Below are positions 24,897-34,534 of a stretch of 56,399 nt of DNA, in pieces (position 1 is the stretch's first letter; every line of letters starts with the position of its first letter). Below the pieces are notes generated by a model. That model saw only the letters and a program-made list of their open reading frames with translations, was not told where the DNA came from and did not search any database. Source of the DNA: Betaproteobacteria bacterium (GTDB taxonomy: Bacteria; Pseudomonadota; Gammaproteobacteria; Burkholderiales; SG8-41); NCBI GenBank assembly GCA_900299145.1, contig OMIN01000093.1:1-56399 (forward strand), in the 5' to 3' direction. A program made the position numbers and the translations under genes.

Positions 24897-27800
24897 TCAC
24901 GCAGCTTCTTTAGGAAACCCCAACTCCCGCTCACAGAATAATCTAAATCGTTCTCCAAACGAATCACGGGCCAGCAACCACGATTTCCGGACAGGCTGCA
25001 GCTTGGCCCAGCCTGTGAATGTGTTGACCCAGCCAATATTGTCTGGATGCTTCAATGTGTTTTCCAAATCAAGATCAAGGTACACGTTTTCCATCAATTG
25101 TATCATTTGGCTGCAAATATAGTGCTTCTTATGCAACGAGGCACGAGACTCGTCAGGCCATAGTTTGGTAAAGTCTGCTTCGAGTTGCGGCCGGAATATT
25201 TGCAAATCAGGGTTTGATCCCATTTGCATCCATATACCCATTAGCTGTGCCGCGTGATCGGAAAATCGGCCATTGTCTTGCAAAGTGGGCGAAAATTTTT
25301 TGTGGAGTATCTCGACTTCACTCACGATATCTGTACTCGTACCAACGGATTCAAACACTTTCTCCGCGATATCCTTGCCCAAACAACGATAGCTCTCGAA
25401 CTGGTCTTCACCGTAAAATTGGTTTCCTGTTGACTCATGAGGAAACGTGGGGTGAGTCGATTGATACTGCAAAATCGCTGAATCCTCATGCCCTGTCATC
25501 GACGCCTTTAAATAGATCAGGTAACCTCTGGAGTCGTCAGCATATGAGATAGTCCCGACTGCACAGCGGCTACCACTCCATTTCACATTAGACTTGGTTC
25601 GTATGTCCGAGACATCAATATCAATTGTGGCGCCAAAATCCACCCGGCACATACGGATCAAGCTGCCCAACCCTTCAAATTGAAGATTGGGATCGCATTC
25701 CGCATCGCTCACAATAATTACTCCACAACGGCGGCGGATCAATTCGTAAACAGCAAGATTTTCAAAGTGCCCGCCGTCGGAAATCATCAGGTAGTCTGAT
25801 TTGTCGTCAGCCACCCCGAACAATTCCAGCAAAAGGTAGCTGAGGTTCATTCGAGGCGACGCGCGCTCGAATGTCGACTCTCGGGGATTGGGAAACCACC
25901 ATCCCAATCGGACATTAAATACGGTAAGCAGAAAGGCTACCACAGGGGACGTGTGATATCCCATGTTTGGACTTGCGGCGGCACCCGACACCGAAATAGC
26001 CAACGCCAATGTGGGCTCACGTTTTCCACTATATTTTTCGGTATCTCTGTACCCCTTGTCATTCGATCCCGGCACGGCATTGGAGCTGCCCGTGAAATAA
26101 GGTGAGATCGTGAAAGACCGGCTGTGCCTGGTATGCAACGCGAGATCACTGGACCCACCCATATTAAGTGCGCAATTAACCAGATGAATGGGGCCATGCG
26201 TTCCCTGAAGATCGGTCATTCCTATATCGTCATTTTCATCAAAATTGGTAAATTTCTGCGGACTACGTTCCCCCGCCGGGAACCTGGTTGCCCCAAGGTA
26301 ACAGCGAGAAAGTCTATTGCGGTAAAAGGCGTTCAGACTGAATTCATTAATGTCGACTCGGCTGCCGACTATAAATACGGCGCAAAGCAGCACCCCAAAC
26401 ACTATCCAAAGGGTTTTTTGGCCGGCTTGTATACTCTCTTGCATATATGTCCAGTGCGACGCGTGCAGTGTCGCAACAGACCACTCCTCCATGAACGTGA
26501 GATTCGTAATGACAACGTGCAACGCAAGCGACACACCAATCAGGAGCCCGGCAATAAATACAAATGGGCCTACCGCCGCTACGATCTCCAACAGCCGTTT
26601 CCCCGCAGACTTTCCGCCATTGACGTCACTGGATGTGCCTGTCGCGCCAGATCTACCCGCAAGCAGCCCGGCAAGCGATGTACCCAGCCACCCCGCAGCA
26701 GCGTACAAATGCTCCCAGGAACCTTCCCTCAGTAGCACACCCGCCCATTTGGGGCCGTACACAGCGGCCAGGGCAATTACCATCCATACAAACCCGTAAA
26801 TGCCCAGCCACGCCCCTAAGCGGCTCCACCATTCACGCACCGCTTCACTCGATTGGCGGCCCACCATACCAATCAGCATCAAAGCGGAAAGGGCAAACGC
26901 GTAAAGCACCAACGTGGGTGCCCAAATGAATGCACGCCAGCCGCCATCGTCATCAGCCCGCCATCCATTCAACAGCAACGCAATGGCACAAACCAGCAGA
27001 TGCAGAACCAAAATCGCCCCTAGAGGCGAAAAGATCGCTACCAGAAGTTTGGGAATGTCTACTTGCCCGCTTTGCGATTCTGTCAATCGTCCAACAGAAC
27101 AAAACGACAACACCCAAAGCGATGCCGCGGCAACCGTTAATGGAAATGGCCAATAAACCCACGCTTCCCGCACCATTTTTCCGTAGGTATCTATTTGCGA
27201 CGTGGGATGATGTGGGCTAACACTTTGTCCCCAAAGTATTGCGCCGACCAAAAAACCCGTGGCGAGCATTGGTAGCGCCACAAGAACTTGAACCCCTTGC
27301 TGACTATAGTTCAGGGGCTGTAAACCATTTCTAAAGTCTTTGTTCAGCGCGGCCAGCCCCACATTGAATATCTCCAGCAGTTTAGTTAGAGGCCGAATCA
27401 CCCATGGTACAAGGAAGAAACCGGCCAGTACAATGGGCAACGCTACAAGAAACGTGATTTGCAGCACTTCACGCAGGCTGTACGGAACAATTACTTTTGA
27501 AAACGGCTCGTACGGCAATCCACACATGGAAACAAACGCAATCGTCAGAAACCCTACGCCTATTAAAGCCCACCGCTTTTTTGGCCTGAAATTGGATGGA
27601 TGCGCTTTGTCAATCCACCGAAAATTTCCGGCAATGCCCACTACTGCCAGTACAAACAGCAATACTGTAATCCAGCGCCACTGCCCAACATCTGGCCAAG
27701 TCGTGAACCTGATAAACAGTAGCCTTGGCAAGACCAGAACCAAGGCCATCGCCAGAACAATGGTCAGTTGAATCAATAACGTATTCCGCAACCAGATCAT

Positions 27801-28307
27801 CGCCATCGACCAGGTGTCGGCGCTAAAGAATCCGACCTCGGGAGATAGATACTTGGAATACCGGCGCAAGTGGCGTATTGAATCATCCCACTTTGTATTC
27901 TGATCCAGCCAGTCTAGGGCGCCTAATTTCGCCGCCGTCTCATCATCCATCCGTACATCCAAATTCACTTTTCCATGATCTTCCCGTCGATCGGCACTCC
28001 GCCGGCAATTTGCACTCAACCACGCGCCGATATACCCGCCACCCGACACAGTGGAAAGATAATCCACCTGCTTGAGCAATCCTTTTTTCTTCAATGCCTC
28101 CAAAACACCAAGGCCAAAAGTCGCACTGCGGATACCTCCACCAGAAAAGGCAAGCCCCACCAAATTGCTGTTTGAAGGCGGATTCCCACCCGTTGAGGTG
28201 GTTTCCTTCCGTCCTAACACCTTCCGCCGGTCATTGATCGCGTTGATTTCGGCCCGAATTACCTGATCTGCATCAACACCTGGATCGTCTTTTCTAGCTA
28301 TTGCCAT
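24897..28307 (-). CDS. Patatin-like phospholipase split by a large membrane domain
   Basis: The 1136-residue product has the start of a patatin domain at about residues 50-105: LAFSGGGIRSATFGLGVLEAL (oxyanion loop) and YLSTVSGGGYIG with the likely nucleophile Ser near residue 88. Then come about a dozen hydrophobic segments between roughly residues 175 and 650. The other half of the active site, DGGHFENLAVYEL with the catalytic Asp, appears only near residue 844. The lipase fold is therefore interrupted by a multispanning membrane block. The ATG at 28307 has GGAGG four bases upstream and is preferred to a TTG 60 codons earlier. Base composition is less GC-rich than in the neighbours. A lipoprotein gene on the same strand precedes it. 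Confidence 0.85.
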   Translation of the reverse strand: MAIARKDDPGVDADQVIRAEINAINDRRKVLGRKETTSTGGNPPSNSNLVGLAFSGGGIRSATFGLGVLEALKKKGLLKQVDYLSTVSGGGYIGAWLSANCRRSADRREDHGKVNLDVRMDDETAAKLGALDWLDQNTKWDDSIRHLRRYSKYLSPEVGFFSADTWSMAMIWLRNTLLIQLTIVLAMALVLVLPRLLFIRFTTWPDVGQWRWITVLLFVLAVVGIAGNFRWIDKAHPSNFRPKKRWALIGVGFLTIAFVSMCGLPYEPFSKVIVPYSLREVLQITFLVALPIVLAGFFLVPWVIRPLTKLLEIFNVGLAALNKDFRNGLQPLNYSQQGVQVLVALPMLATGFLVGAILWGQSVSPHHPTSQIDTYGKMVREAWVYWPFPLTVAAASLWVLSFCSVGRLTESQSGQVDIPKLLVAIFSPLGAILVLHLLVCAIALLLNGWRADDDGGWRAFIWAPTLVLYAFALSALMLIGMVGRQSSEAVREWWSRLGAWLGIYGFVWMVIALAAVYGPKWAGVLLREGSWEHLYAAAGWLGTSLAGLLAGRSGATGTSSDVNGGKSAGKRLLEIVAAVGPFVFIAGLLIGVSLALHVVITNLTFMEEWSVATLHASHWTYMQESIQAGQKTLWIVFGVLLCAVFIVGSRVDINEFSLNAFYRNRLSRCYLGATRFPAGERSPQKFTNFDENDDIGMTDLQGTHGPIHLVNCALNMGGSSDLALHTRHSRSFTISPYFTGSSNAVPGSNDKGYRDTEKYSGKREPTLALAISVSGAAASPNMGYHTSPVVAFLLTVFNVRLGWWFPNPRESTFERASPRMNLSYLLLELFGVADDKSDYLMISDGGHFENLAVYELIRRRCGVIIVSDAECDPNLQFEGLGSLIRMCRVDFGATIDIDVSDIRTKSNVKWSGSRCAVGTISYADDSRGYLIYLKASMTGHEDSAILQYQSTHPTFPHESTGNQFYGEDQFESYRCLGKDIAEKVFESVGTSTDIVSEVEILHKKFSPTLQDNGRFSDHAAQLMGIWMQMGSNPDLQIFRPQLEADFTKLWPDESRASLHKKHYICSQMIQLMENVYLDLDLENTLKHPDNIGWVNTFTGWAKLQPVRKSWLLARDSFGERFRLFCERELGFPKEAA

Positions 28308-28517
28308 AGCGCCTCCGGTCCAAATTTCCTCACATACACGCATTCCGACCAGCGTCGCAATGGCCGATTCATAAGACTGGTCCTTTGCAGAGCGTAATTG
28401 CAGACCGCCCCTGGTCCCGGATTTCGATTTTTTGGTTCCGTTGGTAAATCGGAGCTGGTGATGCGGTAAGGTGCTTACACGCGCCAATCACAAATGCGTT
28501 GTCAGGTACCCGGCCAT

Positions 28518-29309
28518 CTAGTTCATGGCACTCAGATCTCCGCATTTCATAGCGGCATTTGATTCGAGCTTCGCCTTGCGCTTTAGCGCGTCACACGTTG
28601 AAGCCAGAATCTTGGCCAATTCGGTCCACGCTTCGCTCGACAGATCATTCGCCTTGTCACGCGTAAGGCTAAGCAGAAGGCAACCTGACGATGGTGGATT
28701 CGCGCCTGCATCACATTCGGCCCGGCTTACGTGACGATAGGGATTGGCGTCACCGTTCAATTTTCTGATTGAACGGTGAAAACCTTCGAGATACGCCTCA
28801 CCATAGATCACATCCTTGACGGCGTTTTTGAATATGTCGAGAGCCGCTTCTGCGCCGCCAATAGGCGTAGCAATCAGAAGCCCGCTGCCAAACGATACAG
28901 TTGGCCGGATGGCTTTGGCAGCCAAGTCTGCCATTGAAAATATGACTCTTGCCCTGTCAACGGGGTAGTAGCTCTTTTCTGTGTTCTTCCAGGCCGCCTG
29001 CAATGCTGTCTCAGCCGCCATTATTCTGCCAAGCAACCCGCCCGCATCCCCCGATGGACTGTGCGAGTACCGTTCTATGCTGGCGTTTCCATAAACTGAA
29101 AAAACGGTAATCAAGTAGTACGCCCGAAGCAATCGGCCACGAGCGTCGTCTTCATGTATGACTACTCTTGTGTGAGCGTTTAAGTGCTGATGAATGTCCG
29201 CAGCAACGCCTCCGGCGTCCGGGTTTGCGTTGTCGGAGAAGGTTGCGCACCCGCCGGTAAACGATGACAAGACCAGACAAATCAGAAAGTACCTGCTCTT
29301 GGTATTCAT
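28518..29309 (-). CDS. Lipoprotein of unknown function next to the patatin gene
   Basis: The 263-residue product starts MNTKSRYFLICLVLSSFTGG with a Cys in the lipobox (TGGC, about residue 21). The rest is mostly helical, with a Gly/Ala-rich segment (SFGSGLLIATPIGGAEAAL) that could contact a membrane and four Cys near the C-terminus. No family is recognised. GGGAGAA lies before the ATG at 29309; the frame stays open upstream but without a start that fits. It precedes the patatin gene by 210 bases on the same strand and shares its lower GC content, so the two probably arrived and act together (inference). Confidence 0.75.
   Translation of the reverse strand: MNTKSRYFLICLVLSSFTGGCATFSDNANPDAGGVAADIHQHLNAHTRVVIHEDDARGRLLRAYYLITVFSVYGNASIERYSHSPSGDAGGLLGRIMAAETALQAAWKNTEKSYYPVDRARVIFSMADLAAKAIRPTVSFGSGLLIATPIGGAEAALDIFKNAVKDVIYGEAYLEGFHRSIRKLNGDANPYRHVSRAECDAGANPPSSGCLLLSLTRDKANDLSSEAWTELAKILASTCDALKRKAKLESNAAMKCGDLSAMN
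28751..28778. repeat. Perfect 11-bp inverted repeat inside a coding region
   Basis: CACCGTTCAAT at 28751-28761 and ATTGAACGGTG at 28768-28778 form a perfect stem with a six-base loop within the lipoprotein gene. There is no adjacent T tract. It could be a protein-binding palindrome or mRNA hairpin; chance is also possible. Confidence 0.6.
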
Positions 29310-29978
29310 AATTTTTCTCCCTGAAACCGAAAATAGGACAAGCACCTGGAAACAACCGTGCTTTTCCGAAAAGAAACTACTATGTGCCTCGAATTTGCCT
29401 AGATATTTTCCACACCAAATTACAACGACTGGGGCGCCTGCAAGATCAGCCACCGAGCCACAAGCCCGCACAAGTTAAGTTATTTTTGAAAAAGAATATA
29501 TGTAAAAACTTCACAAGATTTAAGCGGAAGACCGCTTGGAGCCATTAACCAAAATGGCTAAATGGGATCACAACTCAGGGATTAGTTTTGTTCGAACACC
29601 GGCTTAAACCCAACTCAGATGGCTGAATTTCCCGGCCACCCGAATTCTTTCAAATGCGGCCGGGATAATCTATTCACGCACCAATCGAAGCCAGCCTCAG
29701 CAATGGCCGAAGGAGGCAATTACTCGTTTTCGGTGCCGCTTTTACGGTGTAGTGCGTAATCAGGAGGTGCCTAAGTGGTCACGGCGTGGGATAAGCACGG
29801 TAGATCACGTGCCATCACGTTAACGGAGTCGCAACAGGCGTTATTCGTCGCATGCCAAATCTTGCAAGCATGGCCATGCCGCCTACATCAGAGAAATATC
29901 CCAATCGCCGATCGGAAACCCCTACCGTCGGTACGGAGATCTATCGCAATTCGTACGGATCATTTACCGAACGATGGA
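29310..29978. other. Intergenic region between the lipoprotein gene and a Bug gene
   Basis: These 669 bases contain no convincing gene. The left part must hold the promoter of the lipoprotein-patatin unit. A stretch near 29475 (TTAAGTTATTTTTG) resembles a weak copy of the boundary motif. Short open frames between 29775 and 30000 have no protein character. The region may mark the edge of the lower-GC island. Confidence 0.4.
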
Positions 29979-30968
29979 TTACAACGCCAGTTTCACCCCT
30001 GTCTGCCTTATCACCTTGGCCCACTTCGCGCGCTCGCTCTGGATAAACGCCGCGTATTCGTCCGGTGTGCTGCCCACGATGTAGCCCGCACTGACATTGG
30101 TAAGGCGCTCGGTCACTTCGCTGGATTTCAGCGTTTCGGTGACTGCGGTGTGCACGCGTGTAATGATTGCGCGCGGCGTGCCGGCAGGCGCGATCGGGCC
30201 GTACCACGCCGATGATTCAAACCCGGGTACACCGGCTTCGATGAAAGTCGGCACCTGTGGCACCTGCGGGCGGCGTTCCTTGCCGCTGACCGCGAGCGCG
30301 CGCAGTTTGCCCGCTTTGATGTTCGGCAGAAACGGCGAAAAAGTATCGAACATCAGCGGCACCTGCCCGCTCACCAGATCGGTATAAGGGCCGCCAACGC
30401 CATAGGGAATGTGGCGCATGTTGACACCGGTCAGCGATTTGAACAGCTCTGCCGACAAATGATGGAAGCCGCCGTTGCCCGCCGAGCCGAAGGTCAACTC
30501 GCCAGGCTTCGCCCTGGCAAGCGCGATCAGTTCCTTGACGTTTTTCGCGGCGAGCGCGGCGTTAACCACCAACGCGCACGGCAGCAATTCAATCATGCTC
30601 ACCGGGATGAAATCCCGATCCGGATCGTACGGAAGTTTGTCATACAACGTAGGCACCGCACCGAACACCGAAGCCGTGCCGAGCAACAGCGTGTAACCAT
30701 CGGGGGCGGACTTCGCCGCGAGCTGTGTGCCGAGTATGCCGCTGGCGCCGGGACGATTGTCGATGACGATTTGCTGCCCCAGCGGCTTGGCCATGCCGGC
30801 GACCAGCACGCGCGCGTTGGCATCCGGCCCGCTGCCCGCCGGAAACGGCACAATCAGACGCACCACTTTGTTGGGGTAATCGCCTTCGGCGGCCTGCGCC
30901 ACGGGAAGAAGAATCGTCATCGGCAACAATGCTGCCACCATGCATACAAGCCATCGAATTGCAGACAT
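29979..30968 (-). CDS. Bug/TctC-family solute-binding protein
   Basis: The 329-residue product has a signal peptide ending AQAAEGD, then YPNKVVRLIVPFPAGSGPD, IDNRPGASG, PDGYTLLLG and HIPYGVGG in place of the usual HVPYKG. The ATG at 30968 has a strong GGGAGGAG site. The gene lies 34 bases downstream of the alpha/beta-barrel gene on the same strand, so they form an operon. Confidence 0.93.
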   Translation of the reverse strand: MSAIRWLVCMVAALLPMTILLPVAQAAEGDYPNKVVRLIVPFPAGSGPDANARVLVAGMAKPLGQQIVIDNRPGASGILGTQLAAKSAPDGYTLLLGTASVFGAVPTLYDKLPYDPDRDFIPVSMIELLPCALVVNAALAAKNVKELIALARAKPGELTFGSAGNGGFHHLSAELFKSLTGVNMRHIPYGVGGPYTDLVSGQVPLMFDTFSPFLPNIKAGKLRALAVSGKERRPQVPQVPTFIEAGVPGFESSAWYGPIAPAGTPRAIITRVHTAVTETLKSSEVTERLTNVSAGYIVGSTPDEYAAFIQSERAKWAKVIRQTGVKLAL

Positions 30969-31002
30969 ACGCTCCTCCCGTGAGGGTTCTATTCTTAGCG
31001 TG

Positions 31003-31695
31003 CTAACGCGTAACCGCACTGCGGCTATATTGCAGCTGATAAAGGCCGCGCGCAATATGGATAGCACCCGCATCCGTCAGTGTGTTATCCGAAAGCAACT
31101 GGCCGCACGCCGACACCAGCATGGCGCGATCCGCAACGCCTTCCACCAGCACCACCCACGTGGGCACCAGTGCCTGCTGCGGGCGGGATTTTTTCTCTTC
31201 AGTCTGGATGCTGCTTGCCGCTGCATCAGCGCGGCACAGGTGCACAGCTTCGATGCCGGGCTGTTGCAGCATTTGCGGCAACAGCGTTTCCATCAGAAGC
31301 GCAAGATGCCCCTCCACCGCAGCGGGCGCGACGTCGTAACGCAGCGTCACCAGCAAACCGCCATCAGCCTCGCCTGCCGTATATGCAACGCGGCACAACG
31401 AACGGATGTTGTTGACCATGTGCGGCGCGACACGGCGGGTGAGCGGCGTGGGGTTGTTGAGCCGCTCAAGATACGCCGCACCGGTGTGCACCGACGGATC
31501 AACAGTTTCATACAGCGTGAAGAACTCCGGTGCGCCCTGTCCCTCAATCGCCGCAAAGCGCCGTCCGCGCAAAAAACCCGTGATGCCCACGCGCTCGGCC
31601 ATGTGCTCGCCGTTGTGCCACCCGTAAAAATCCGCGCGCGCATGCAGCGGCGCGTCCTGCCAGATGGTGATTGCACCCTTGCCGGTTAGCGCCAT
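31003..31695 (-). CDS. Two-domain dimeric alpha/beta-barrel-like protein
   Basis: The 230-residue product shows a ferredoxin-like pattern: WHNGEHMAERVGITGFLRGRR and FFTLYETVDP in the first half, and LLVTLRYDVAP with a second beta-alpha-beta unit in the second half. The WHNxEHMxERxGIPGF-type motif is common in EthD/Dabb-like proteins acting on small aromatic or hydroxylated compounds. No signal peptide is seen. It is the first gene of an operon with a Bug protein. The enzymatic role is not known. Confidence 0.7.
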   Translation of the reverse strand: MALTGKGAITIWQDAPLHARADFYGWHNGEHMAERVGITGFLRGRRFAAIEGQGAPEFFTLYETVDPSVHTGAAYLERLNNPTPLTRRVAPHMVNNIRSLCRVAYTAGEADGGLLVTLRYDVAPAAVEGHLALLMETLLPQMLQQPGIEAVHLCRADAAASSIQTEEKKSRPQQALVPTWVVLVEGVADRAMLVSACGQLLSDNTLTDAGAIHIARGLYQLQYSRSAVTR

Positions 31696-31727
31696 CGTGT
31701 GTCAGCCATCGCCAATGGGAGCTTACG

Positions 31728-31755
31728 TAAGTATCTGTTTTATTTGAGTTTTTCA
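31728..31755 (+). repeat. AT-rich boundary motif, exact 14-base copy
   Basis: Reads TAAGTATCTGTTTT, then ATTTGAGTTTTTC. The right half encodes the last codons and TAA stop of alaS on the minus strand. Confidence 0.85.
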
Positions 31756-32510
31756 GACACCCATGCCTGCACCGACGCCAGCGCCTGCGGCAGTCTGGAA
31801 GGATCAGTACCACCCGCCTGCGCCATGTCGGGCCGGCCGCCACCCTTGCCGCCGACTTGCTGGGCGACGTGGTTCACCAGTTCGCCAGCCTTGAGTTTGG
31901 CGGTGAGATCGGCGGTAACGCCCGCGATCAAGGTCACTTTGCTGCCTTCGGTGGCCGCCAACACAATGGCCGCGGATTTCAACTTATCTTTGAGTTTATC
32001 CATTGCCTCGCGCAAGCCTTTGCCGTCGGCGCCATCCATGGCCGCGGCAAGCACCTTGATGCCTTTGACGTCCACCGCGCTGCCCGCGAGATCATCGCCC
32101 TGCGACGACGCCAGTTTGGATTTCAGCCGCGCCAGTTCTTTTTCAAGGTTACGCACGTTGTCGAGCAATTGCGTGACTTTTTGCGCCACTTCGTGCGGGC
32201 CGGATTTAAGCGCCGCAGCGGCACTGTCGAGCAAATCTTCCTGCTGCTGCGCCCACGCCAGCGCGCCTTCGCCGGTAACCGCCTCGATACGCCGCACGCC
32301 GGCGGCGATGCCGGTCTCAGCCACCACTTTGAAAAAGCCAATGTCGCCGGTACGCGCCACGTGCGTGCCGCCGCACAGCTCGCGCGAGCTGCCGATGTCG
32401 AGCATGCGCACTTCGTCACCGTATTTTTCGCCGAACAAGGCCATGGCACCGGCTTTCACCGCGTCGTCGAACTTCATCACACGGGCAGCGGTGGCGGCGT
32501 TTGCCAGCAC
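31740..32510 (-). CDS. alaS: Alanyl-tRNA synthetase, C-terminal part after in-frame stop
   Basis: This 256-codon frame directly follows the TAA that ends the N-terminal part, in the same frame, and opens with GTG. It encodes the rest of the editing domain, including CGGTHV (Cys and His ligands of the editing zinc site), the coiled-coil linker ([19 protein letters not shown]) and the C-Ala domain ending in [11 protein letters not shown]. Every part expected of AlaRS is present and undamaged. Whether it is made by readthrough, by reinitiation at the GTG, or not at all cannot be seen. The stop codon lies in the AT-rich motif. Confidence 0.85.
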   Translation of the reverse strand: MLANAATAARVMKFDDAVKAGAMALFGEKYGDEVRMLDIGSSRELCGGTHVARTGDIGFFKVVAETGIAAGVRRIEAVTGEGALAWAQQQEDLLDSAAAALKSGPHEVAQKVTQLLDNVRNLEKELARLKSKLASSQGDDLAGSAVDVKGIKVLAAAMDGADGKGLREAMDKLKDKLKSAAIVLAATEGSKVTLIAGVTADLTAKLKAGELVNHVAQQVGGKGGGRPDMAQAGGTDPSRLPQALASVQAWVSEKLK

Positions 32511-34349
32511 TTAGGCATTCACCATCGCCTCGACCTTGCGAATCTGTTCATCGTTCATCGGTTCGTTGTGCGAAAAGTCAAAGCGCGTCTTGCCCGCATC
32601 AACCAGCGAGCCTTTTTGCTGCACATGCGAACCCAGCACTTCGCGCAGCGCCTTGTGCATCAGGTGCGTGGCCGAGTGATTGCGCATGGTGCGCGCGCGG
32701 CGTGCGACGTCAACTTTCGCCGCAACTTTGTCACCCACCGCCAGCGTGCCCGCGGCGAGTTTGCCGTGATGGCCGAACACATCGGGCTGGATTTTTTGCG
32801 TGTCGGTGACGGCAAACGTGCCGTTGCCCGCATCGAGTTCGCCGGCATCGCCCACTTGCCCGCCCGATTCGGCGTAAAACGGCGTGCGGTCGAGCACCAC
32901 GATACCCGCCTCGCCGCCCGCCAGCGACGGCACCGAAGTGCCTTCGCGGTAAATGGCAATCACCTGGGCATCGGCGACATCCAGCACATCGTATCCCTTG
33001 AACGCGGTCTTGGGGCCGTTGTATTCGACCGCACTGCCCATCTGGAATTTCGACGCGGCGCGCGCGCGTTCGCGCTGTCGTTCCATCGCCGCCTCAAAAC
33101 CTGCGTGATCGATGTGCACATTGCGCTCGCGCGCGATATCCGCGGTGAGATCGACCGGGAAACCGAATGTATCGTAGAGCTGAAACACGGTGTCGCCGTC
33201 GAGCATTTTGTCTTCTCGCGTCAATGCGGCTTCCAGCACCTTCATGCCGTTTTCGAGTGTTTCGGCAAAGCGCTCTTCCTCCTGCTTCAACACTGCCGTC
33301 ACGCGATCCTGCACTTTGGCGAGTTCCGGATAAGCCTCGCCCATGGCCTGCACCAGATCAGCGACTATACGATGAAAGAACGGCTTTTTCTGCCCCAACT
33401 GGTAGCCATGGCGTATCGCACGCCGCACAATACGGCGCAGCACGTAGCCGCGGCCTTCATTGCCGGGAATCACACCATCCACCACAAGGAACGAACACGC
33501 TCGGATATGATCGGCAATCACTTTGAGCGAGTTGTTGGCGAGATCCTTGCAACCGGTTTCACGCGCGGCGGCCTTGATCAATTCCTGAAATAAATCAATC
33601 TCATAGTTGGAATGCACGTGCTGCAACACGGCCGCGATGCGCTCCAGCCCCATGCCCGTATCGACCGACGGCTTGGGCAGCGGATGCAATGTGCCCTTGT
33701 CATCGCGGTTGAACTGCATGAACACCAGATTCCAGATTTCGATGTAGCGGTCGCCATCGGCCTCCGGCGAGCCTGGCGGGCCACCGGGAATTTCCGGCCC
33801 GTGGTCGTAAAAAATCTCGCTGCACGGGCCGCAAGGGCCGGTGTCAGCCATCTGCCAGAAATTGTCCGAACCGCCGCCGGGCTTGTCGCCGATGCGCACG
33901 ATGCGCTCGGCGGGCACGCCAATTTGCTTTGACCAGATGTCGTAGGCTTCGTCGTCAGTTTGATAGACCGTCACCCACAGTTTGTCTTTCGGCAAGCCGT
34001 AAATACCGGTAAGCAGTTCCCACGCGAAATGAATCGCGTCTTTCTTGAAGTAATCGCCGAAGCTGAAATTACCCAGCATCTCGAAAAACGTGTGGTGACG
34101 CGCGGTATAGCCGACATTTTCCAGATCGTTGTGTTTGCCGCCTGCGCGCACACAGCGCTGCGCGGTAGTCGCCCGCACGTAGTTACGCTTGTCCTGCCCG
34201 AGGAACACGTCCTTGAACTGCACCATGCCCGAGTTGGTGAAGAGCAGCGTCGGATCATTGCCCGGCACCAGCGGGCTCGACGCCACTTTGGCGTGGCCTT
34301 TGCCGGCGAAGTAATCCAGAAACTTCGCGCGTATTTCGTTACTTTTCAT
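32511..34349 (-). CDS. alaS: Alanyl-tRNA synthetase, N-terminal part ending in TAA
   Basis: AlaRS charges tRNA-Ala and clears mischarged Ser and Gly. This 612-residue part starts canonically ([14 protein letters not shown]) with AAGGA upstream. It contains the whole class II catalytic core ([48 protein letters not shown]), the tRNA-recognition region and the first editing motif HSATHLMHK. At codon 613 a TAA (32511-32513) follows EAMVNA, where homologues typically read Glu; GAA to TAA is one base change. The synthetase is thus cut inside its editing domain. No other defect is visible. A second alaS elsewhere, suppression, or a sequencing error would each explain it. Confidence 0.92.
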   Translation of the reverse strand: MKSNEIRAKFLDYFAGKGHAKVASSPLVPGNDPTLLFTNSGMVQFKDVFLGQDKRNYVRATTAQRCVRAGGKHNDLENVGYTARHHTFFEMLGNFSFGDYFKKDAIHFAWELLTGIYGLPKDKLWVTVYQTDDEAYDIWSKQIGVPAERIVRIGDKPGGGSDNFWQMADTGPCGPCSEIFYDHGPEIPGGPPGSPEADGDRYIEIWNLVFMQFNRDDKGTLHPLPKPSVDTGMGLERIAAVLQHVHSNYEIDLFQELIKAAARETGCKDLANNSLKVIADHIRACSFLVVDGVIPGNEGRGYVLRRIVRRAIRHGYQLGQKKPFFHRIVADLVQAMGEAYPELAKVQDRVTAVLKQEEERFAETLENGMKVLEAALTREDKMLDGDTVFQLYDTFGFPVDLTADIARERNVHIDHAGFEAAMERQRERARAASKFQMGSAVEYNGPKTAFKGYDVLDVADAQVIAIYREGTSVPSLAGGEAGIVVLDRTPFYAESGGQVGDAGELDAGNGTFAVTDTQKIQPDVFGHHGKLAAGTLAVGDKVAAKVDVARRARTMRNHSATHLMHKALREVLGSHVQQKGSLVDAGKTRFDFSHNEPMNDEQIRKVEAMVNA

Positions 34350-34403
34350 GGCAAATCCTTGGGCGTCCCCGCACGGCGGCAAGCGCTGAACGCAGGGGCT
34401 TAC

Positions 34404-34428
34404 TAAGTGTTTGAATTAACGGCAAAAT
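34404..34428 (+). repeat. Weak copy of the AT-rich boundary motif
   Basis: TAAGTGTTTGAATT matches the 14-base consensus at 11 positions and lies upstream of alaS. The A/T tail is not conserved, so the assignment is tentative. Confidence 0.3.
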
Positions 34429-34534
34429 CAGAGGGCCGGATTTTAACGCAAAACCAAGGCGCTATTGACTGTAGGCCCGTGGCACCCTTTGATCTTTCGG
34501 AGTGTCGGTGTGCCGGAGTTCACCAGGCGCCGGG

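Noticed and set aside
29775-30000. Small gene upstream of the Bug gene at 30 kb
   Set aside because: The short frames show no conserved pattern and overlap the Bug gene on the other strand.
31857-33593. 578-codon plus-strand ORF
   Set aside because: It lies antisense to alaS, whose motifs are unmistakable; no independent protein features.
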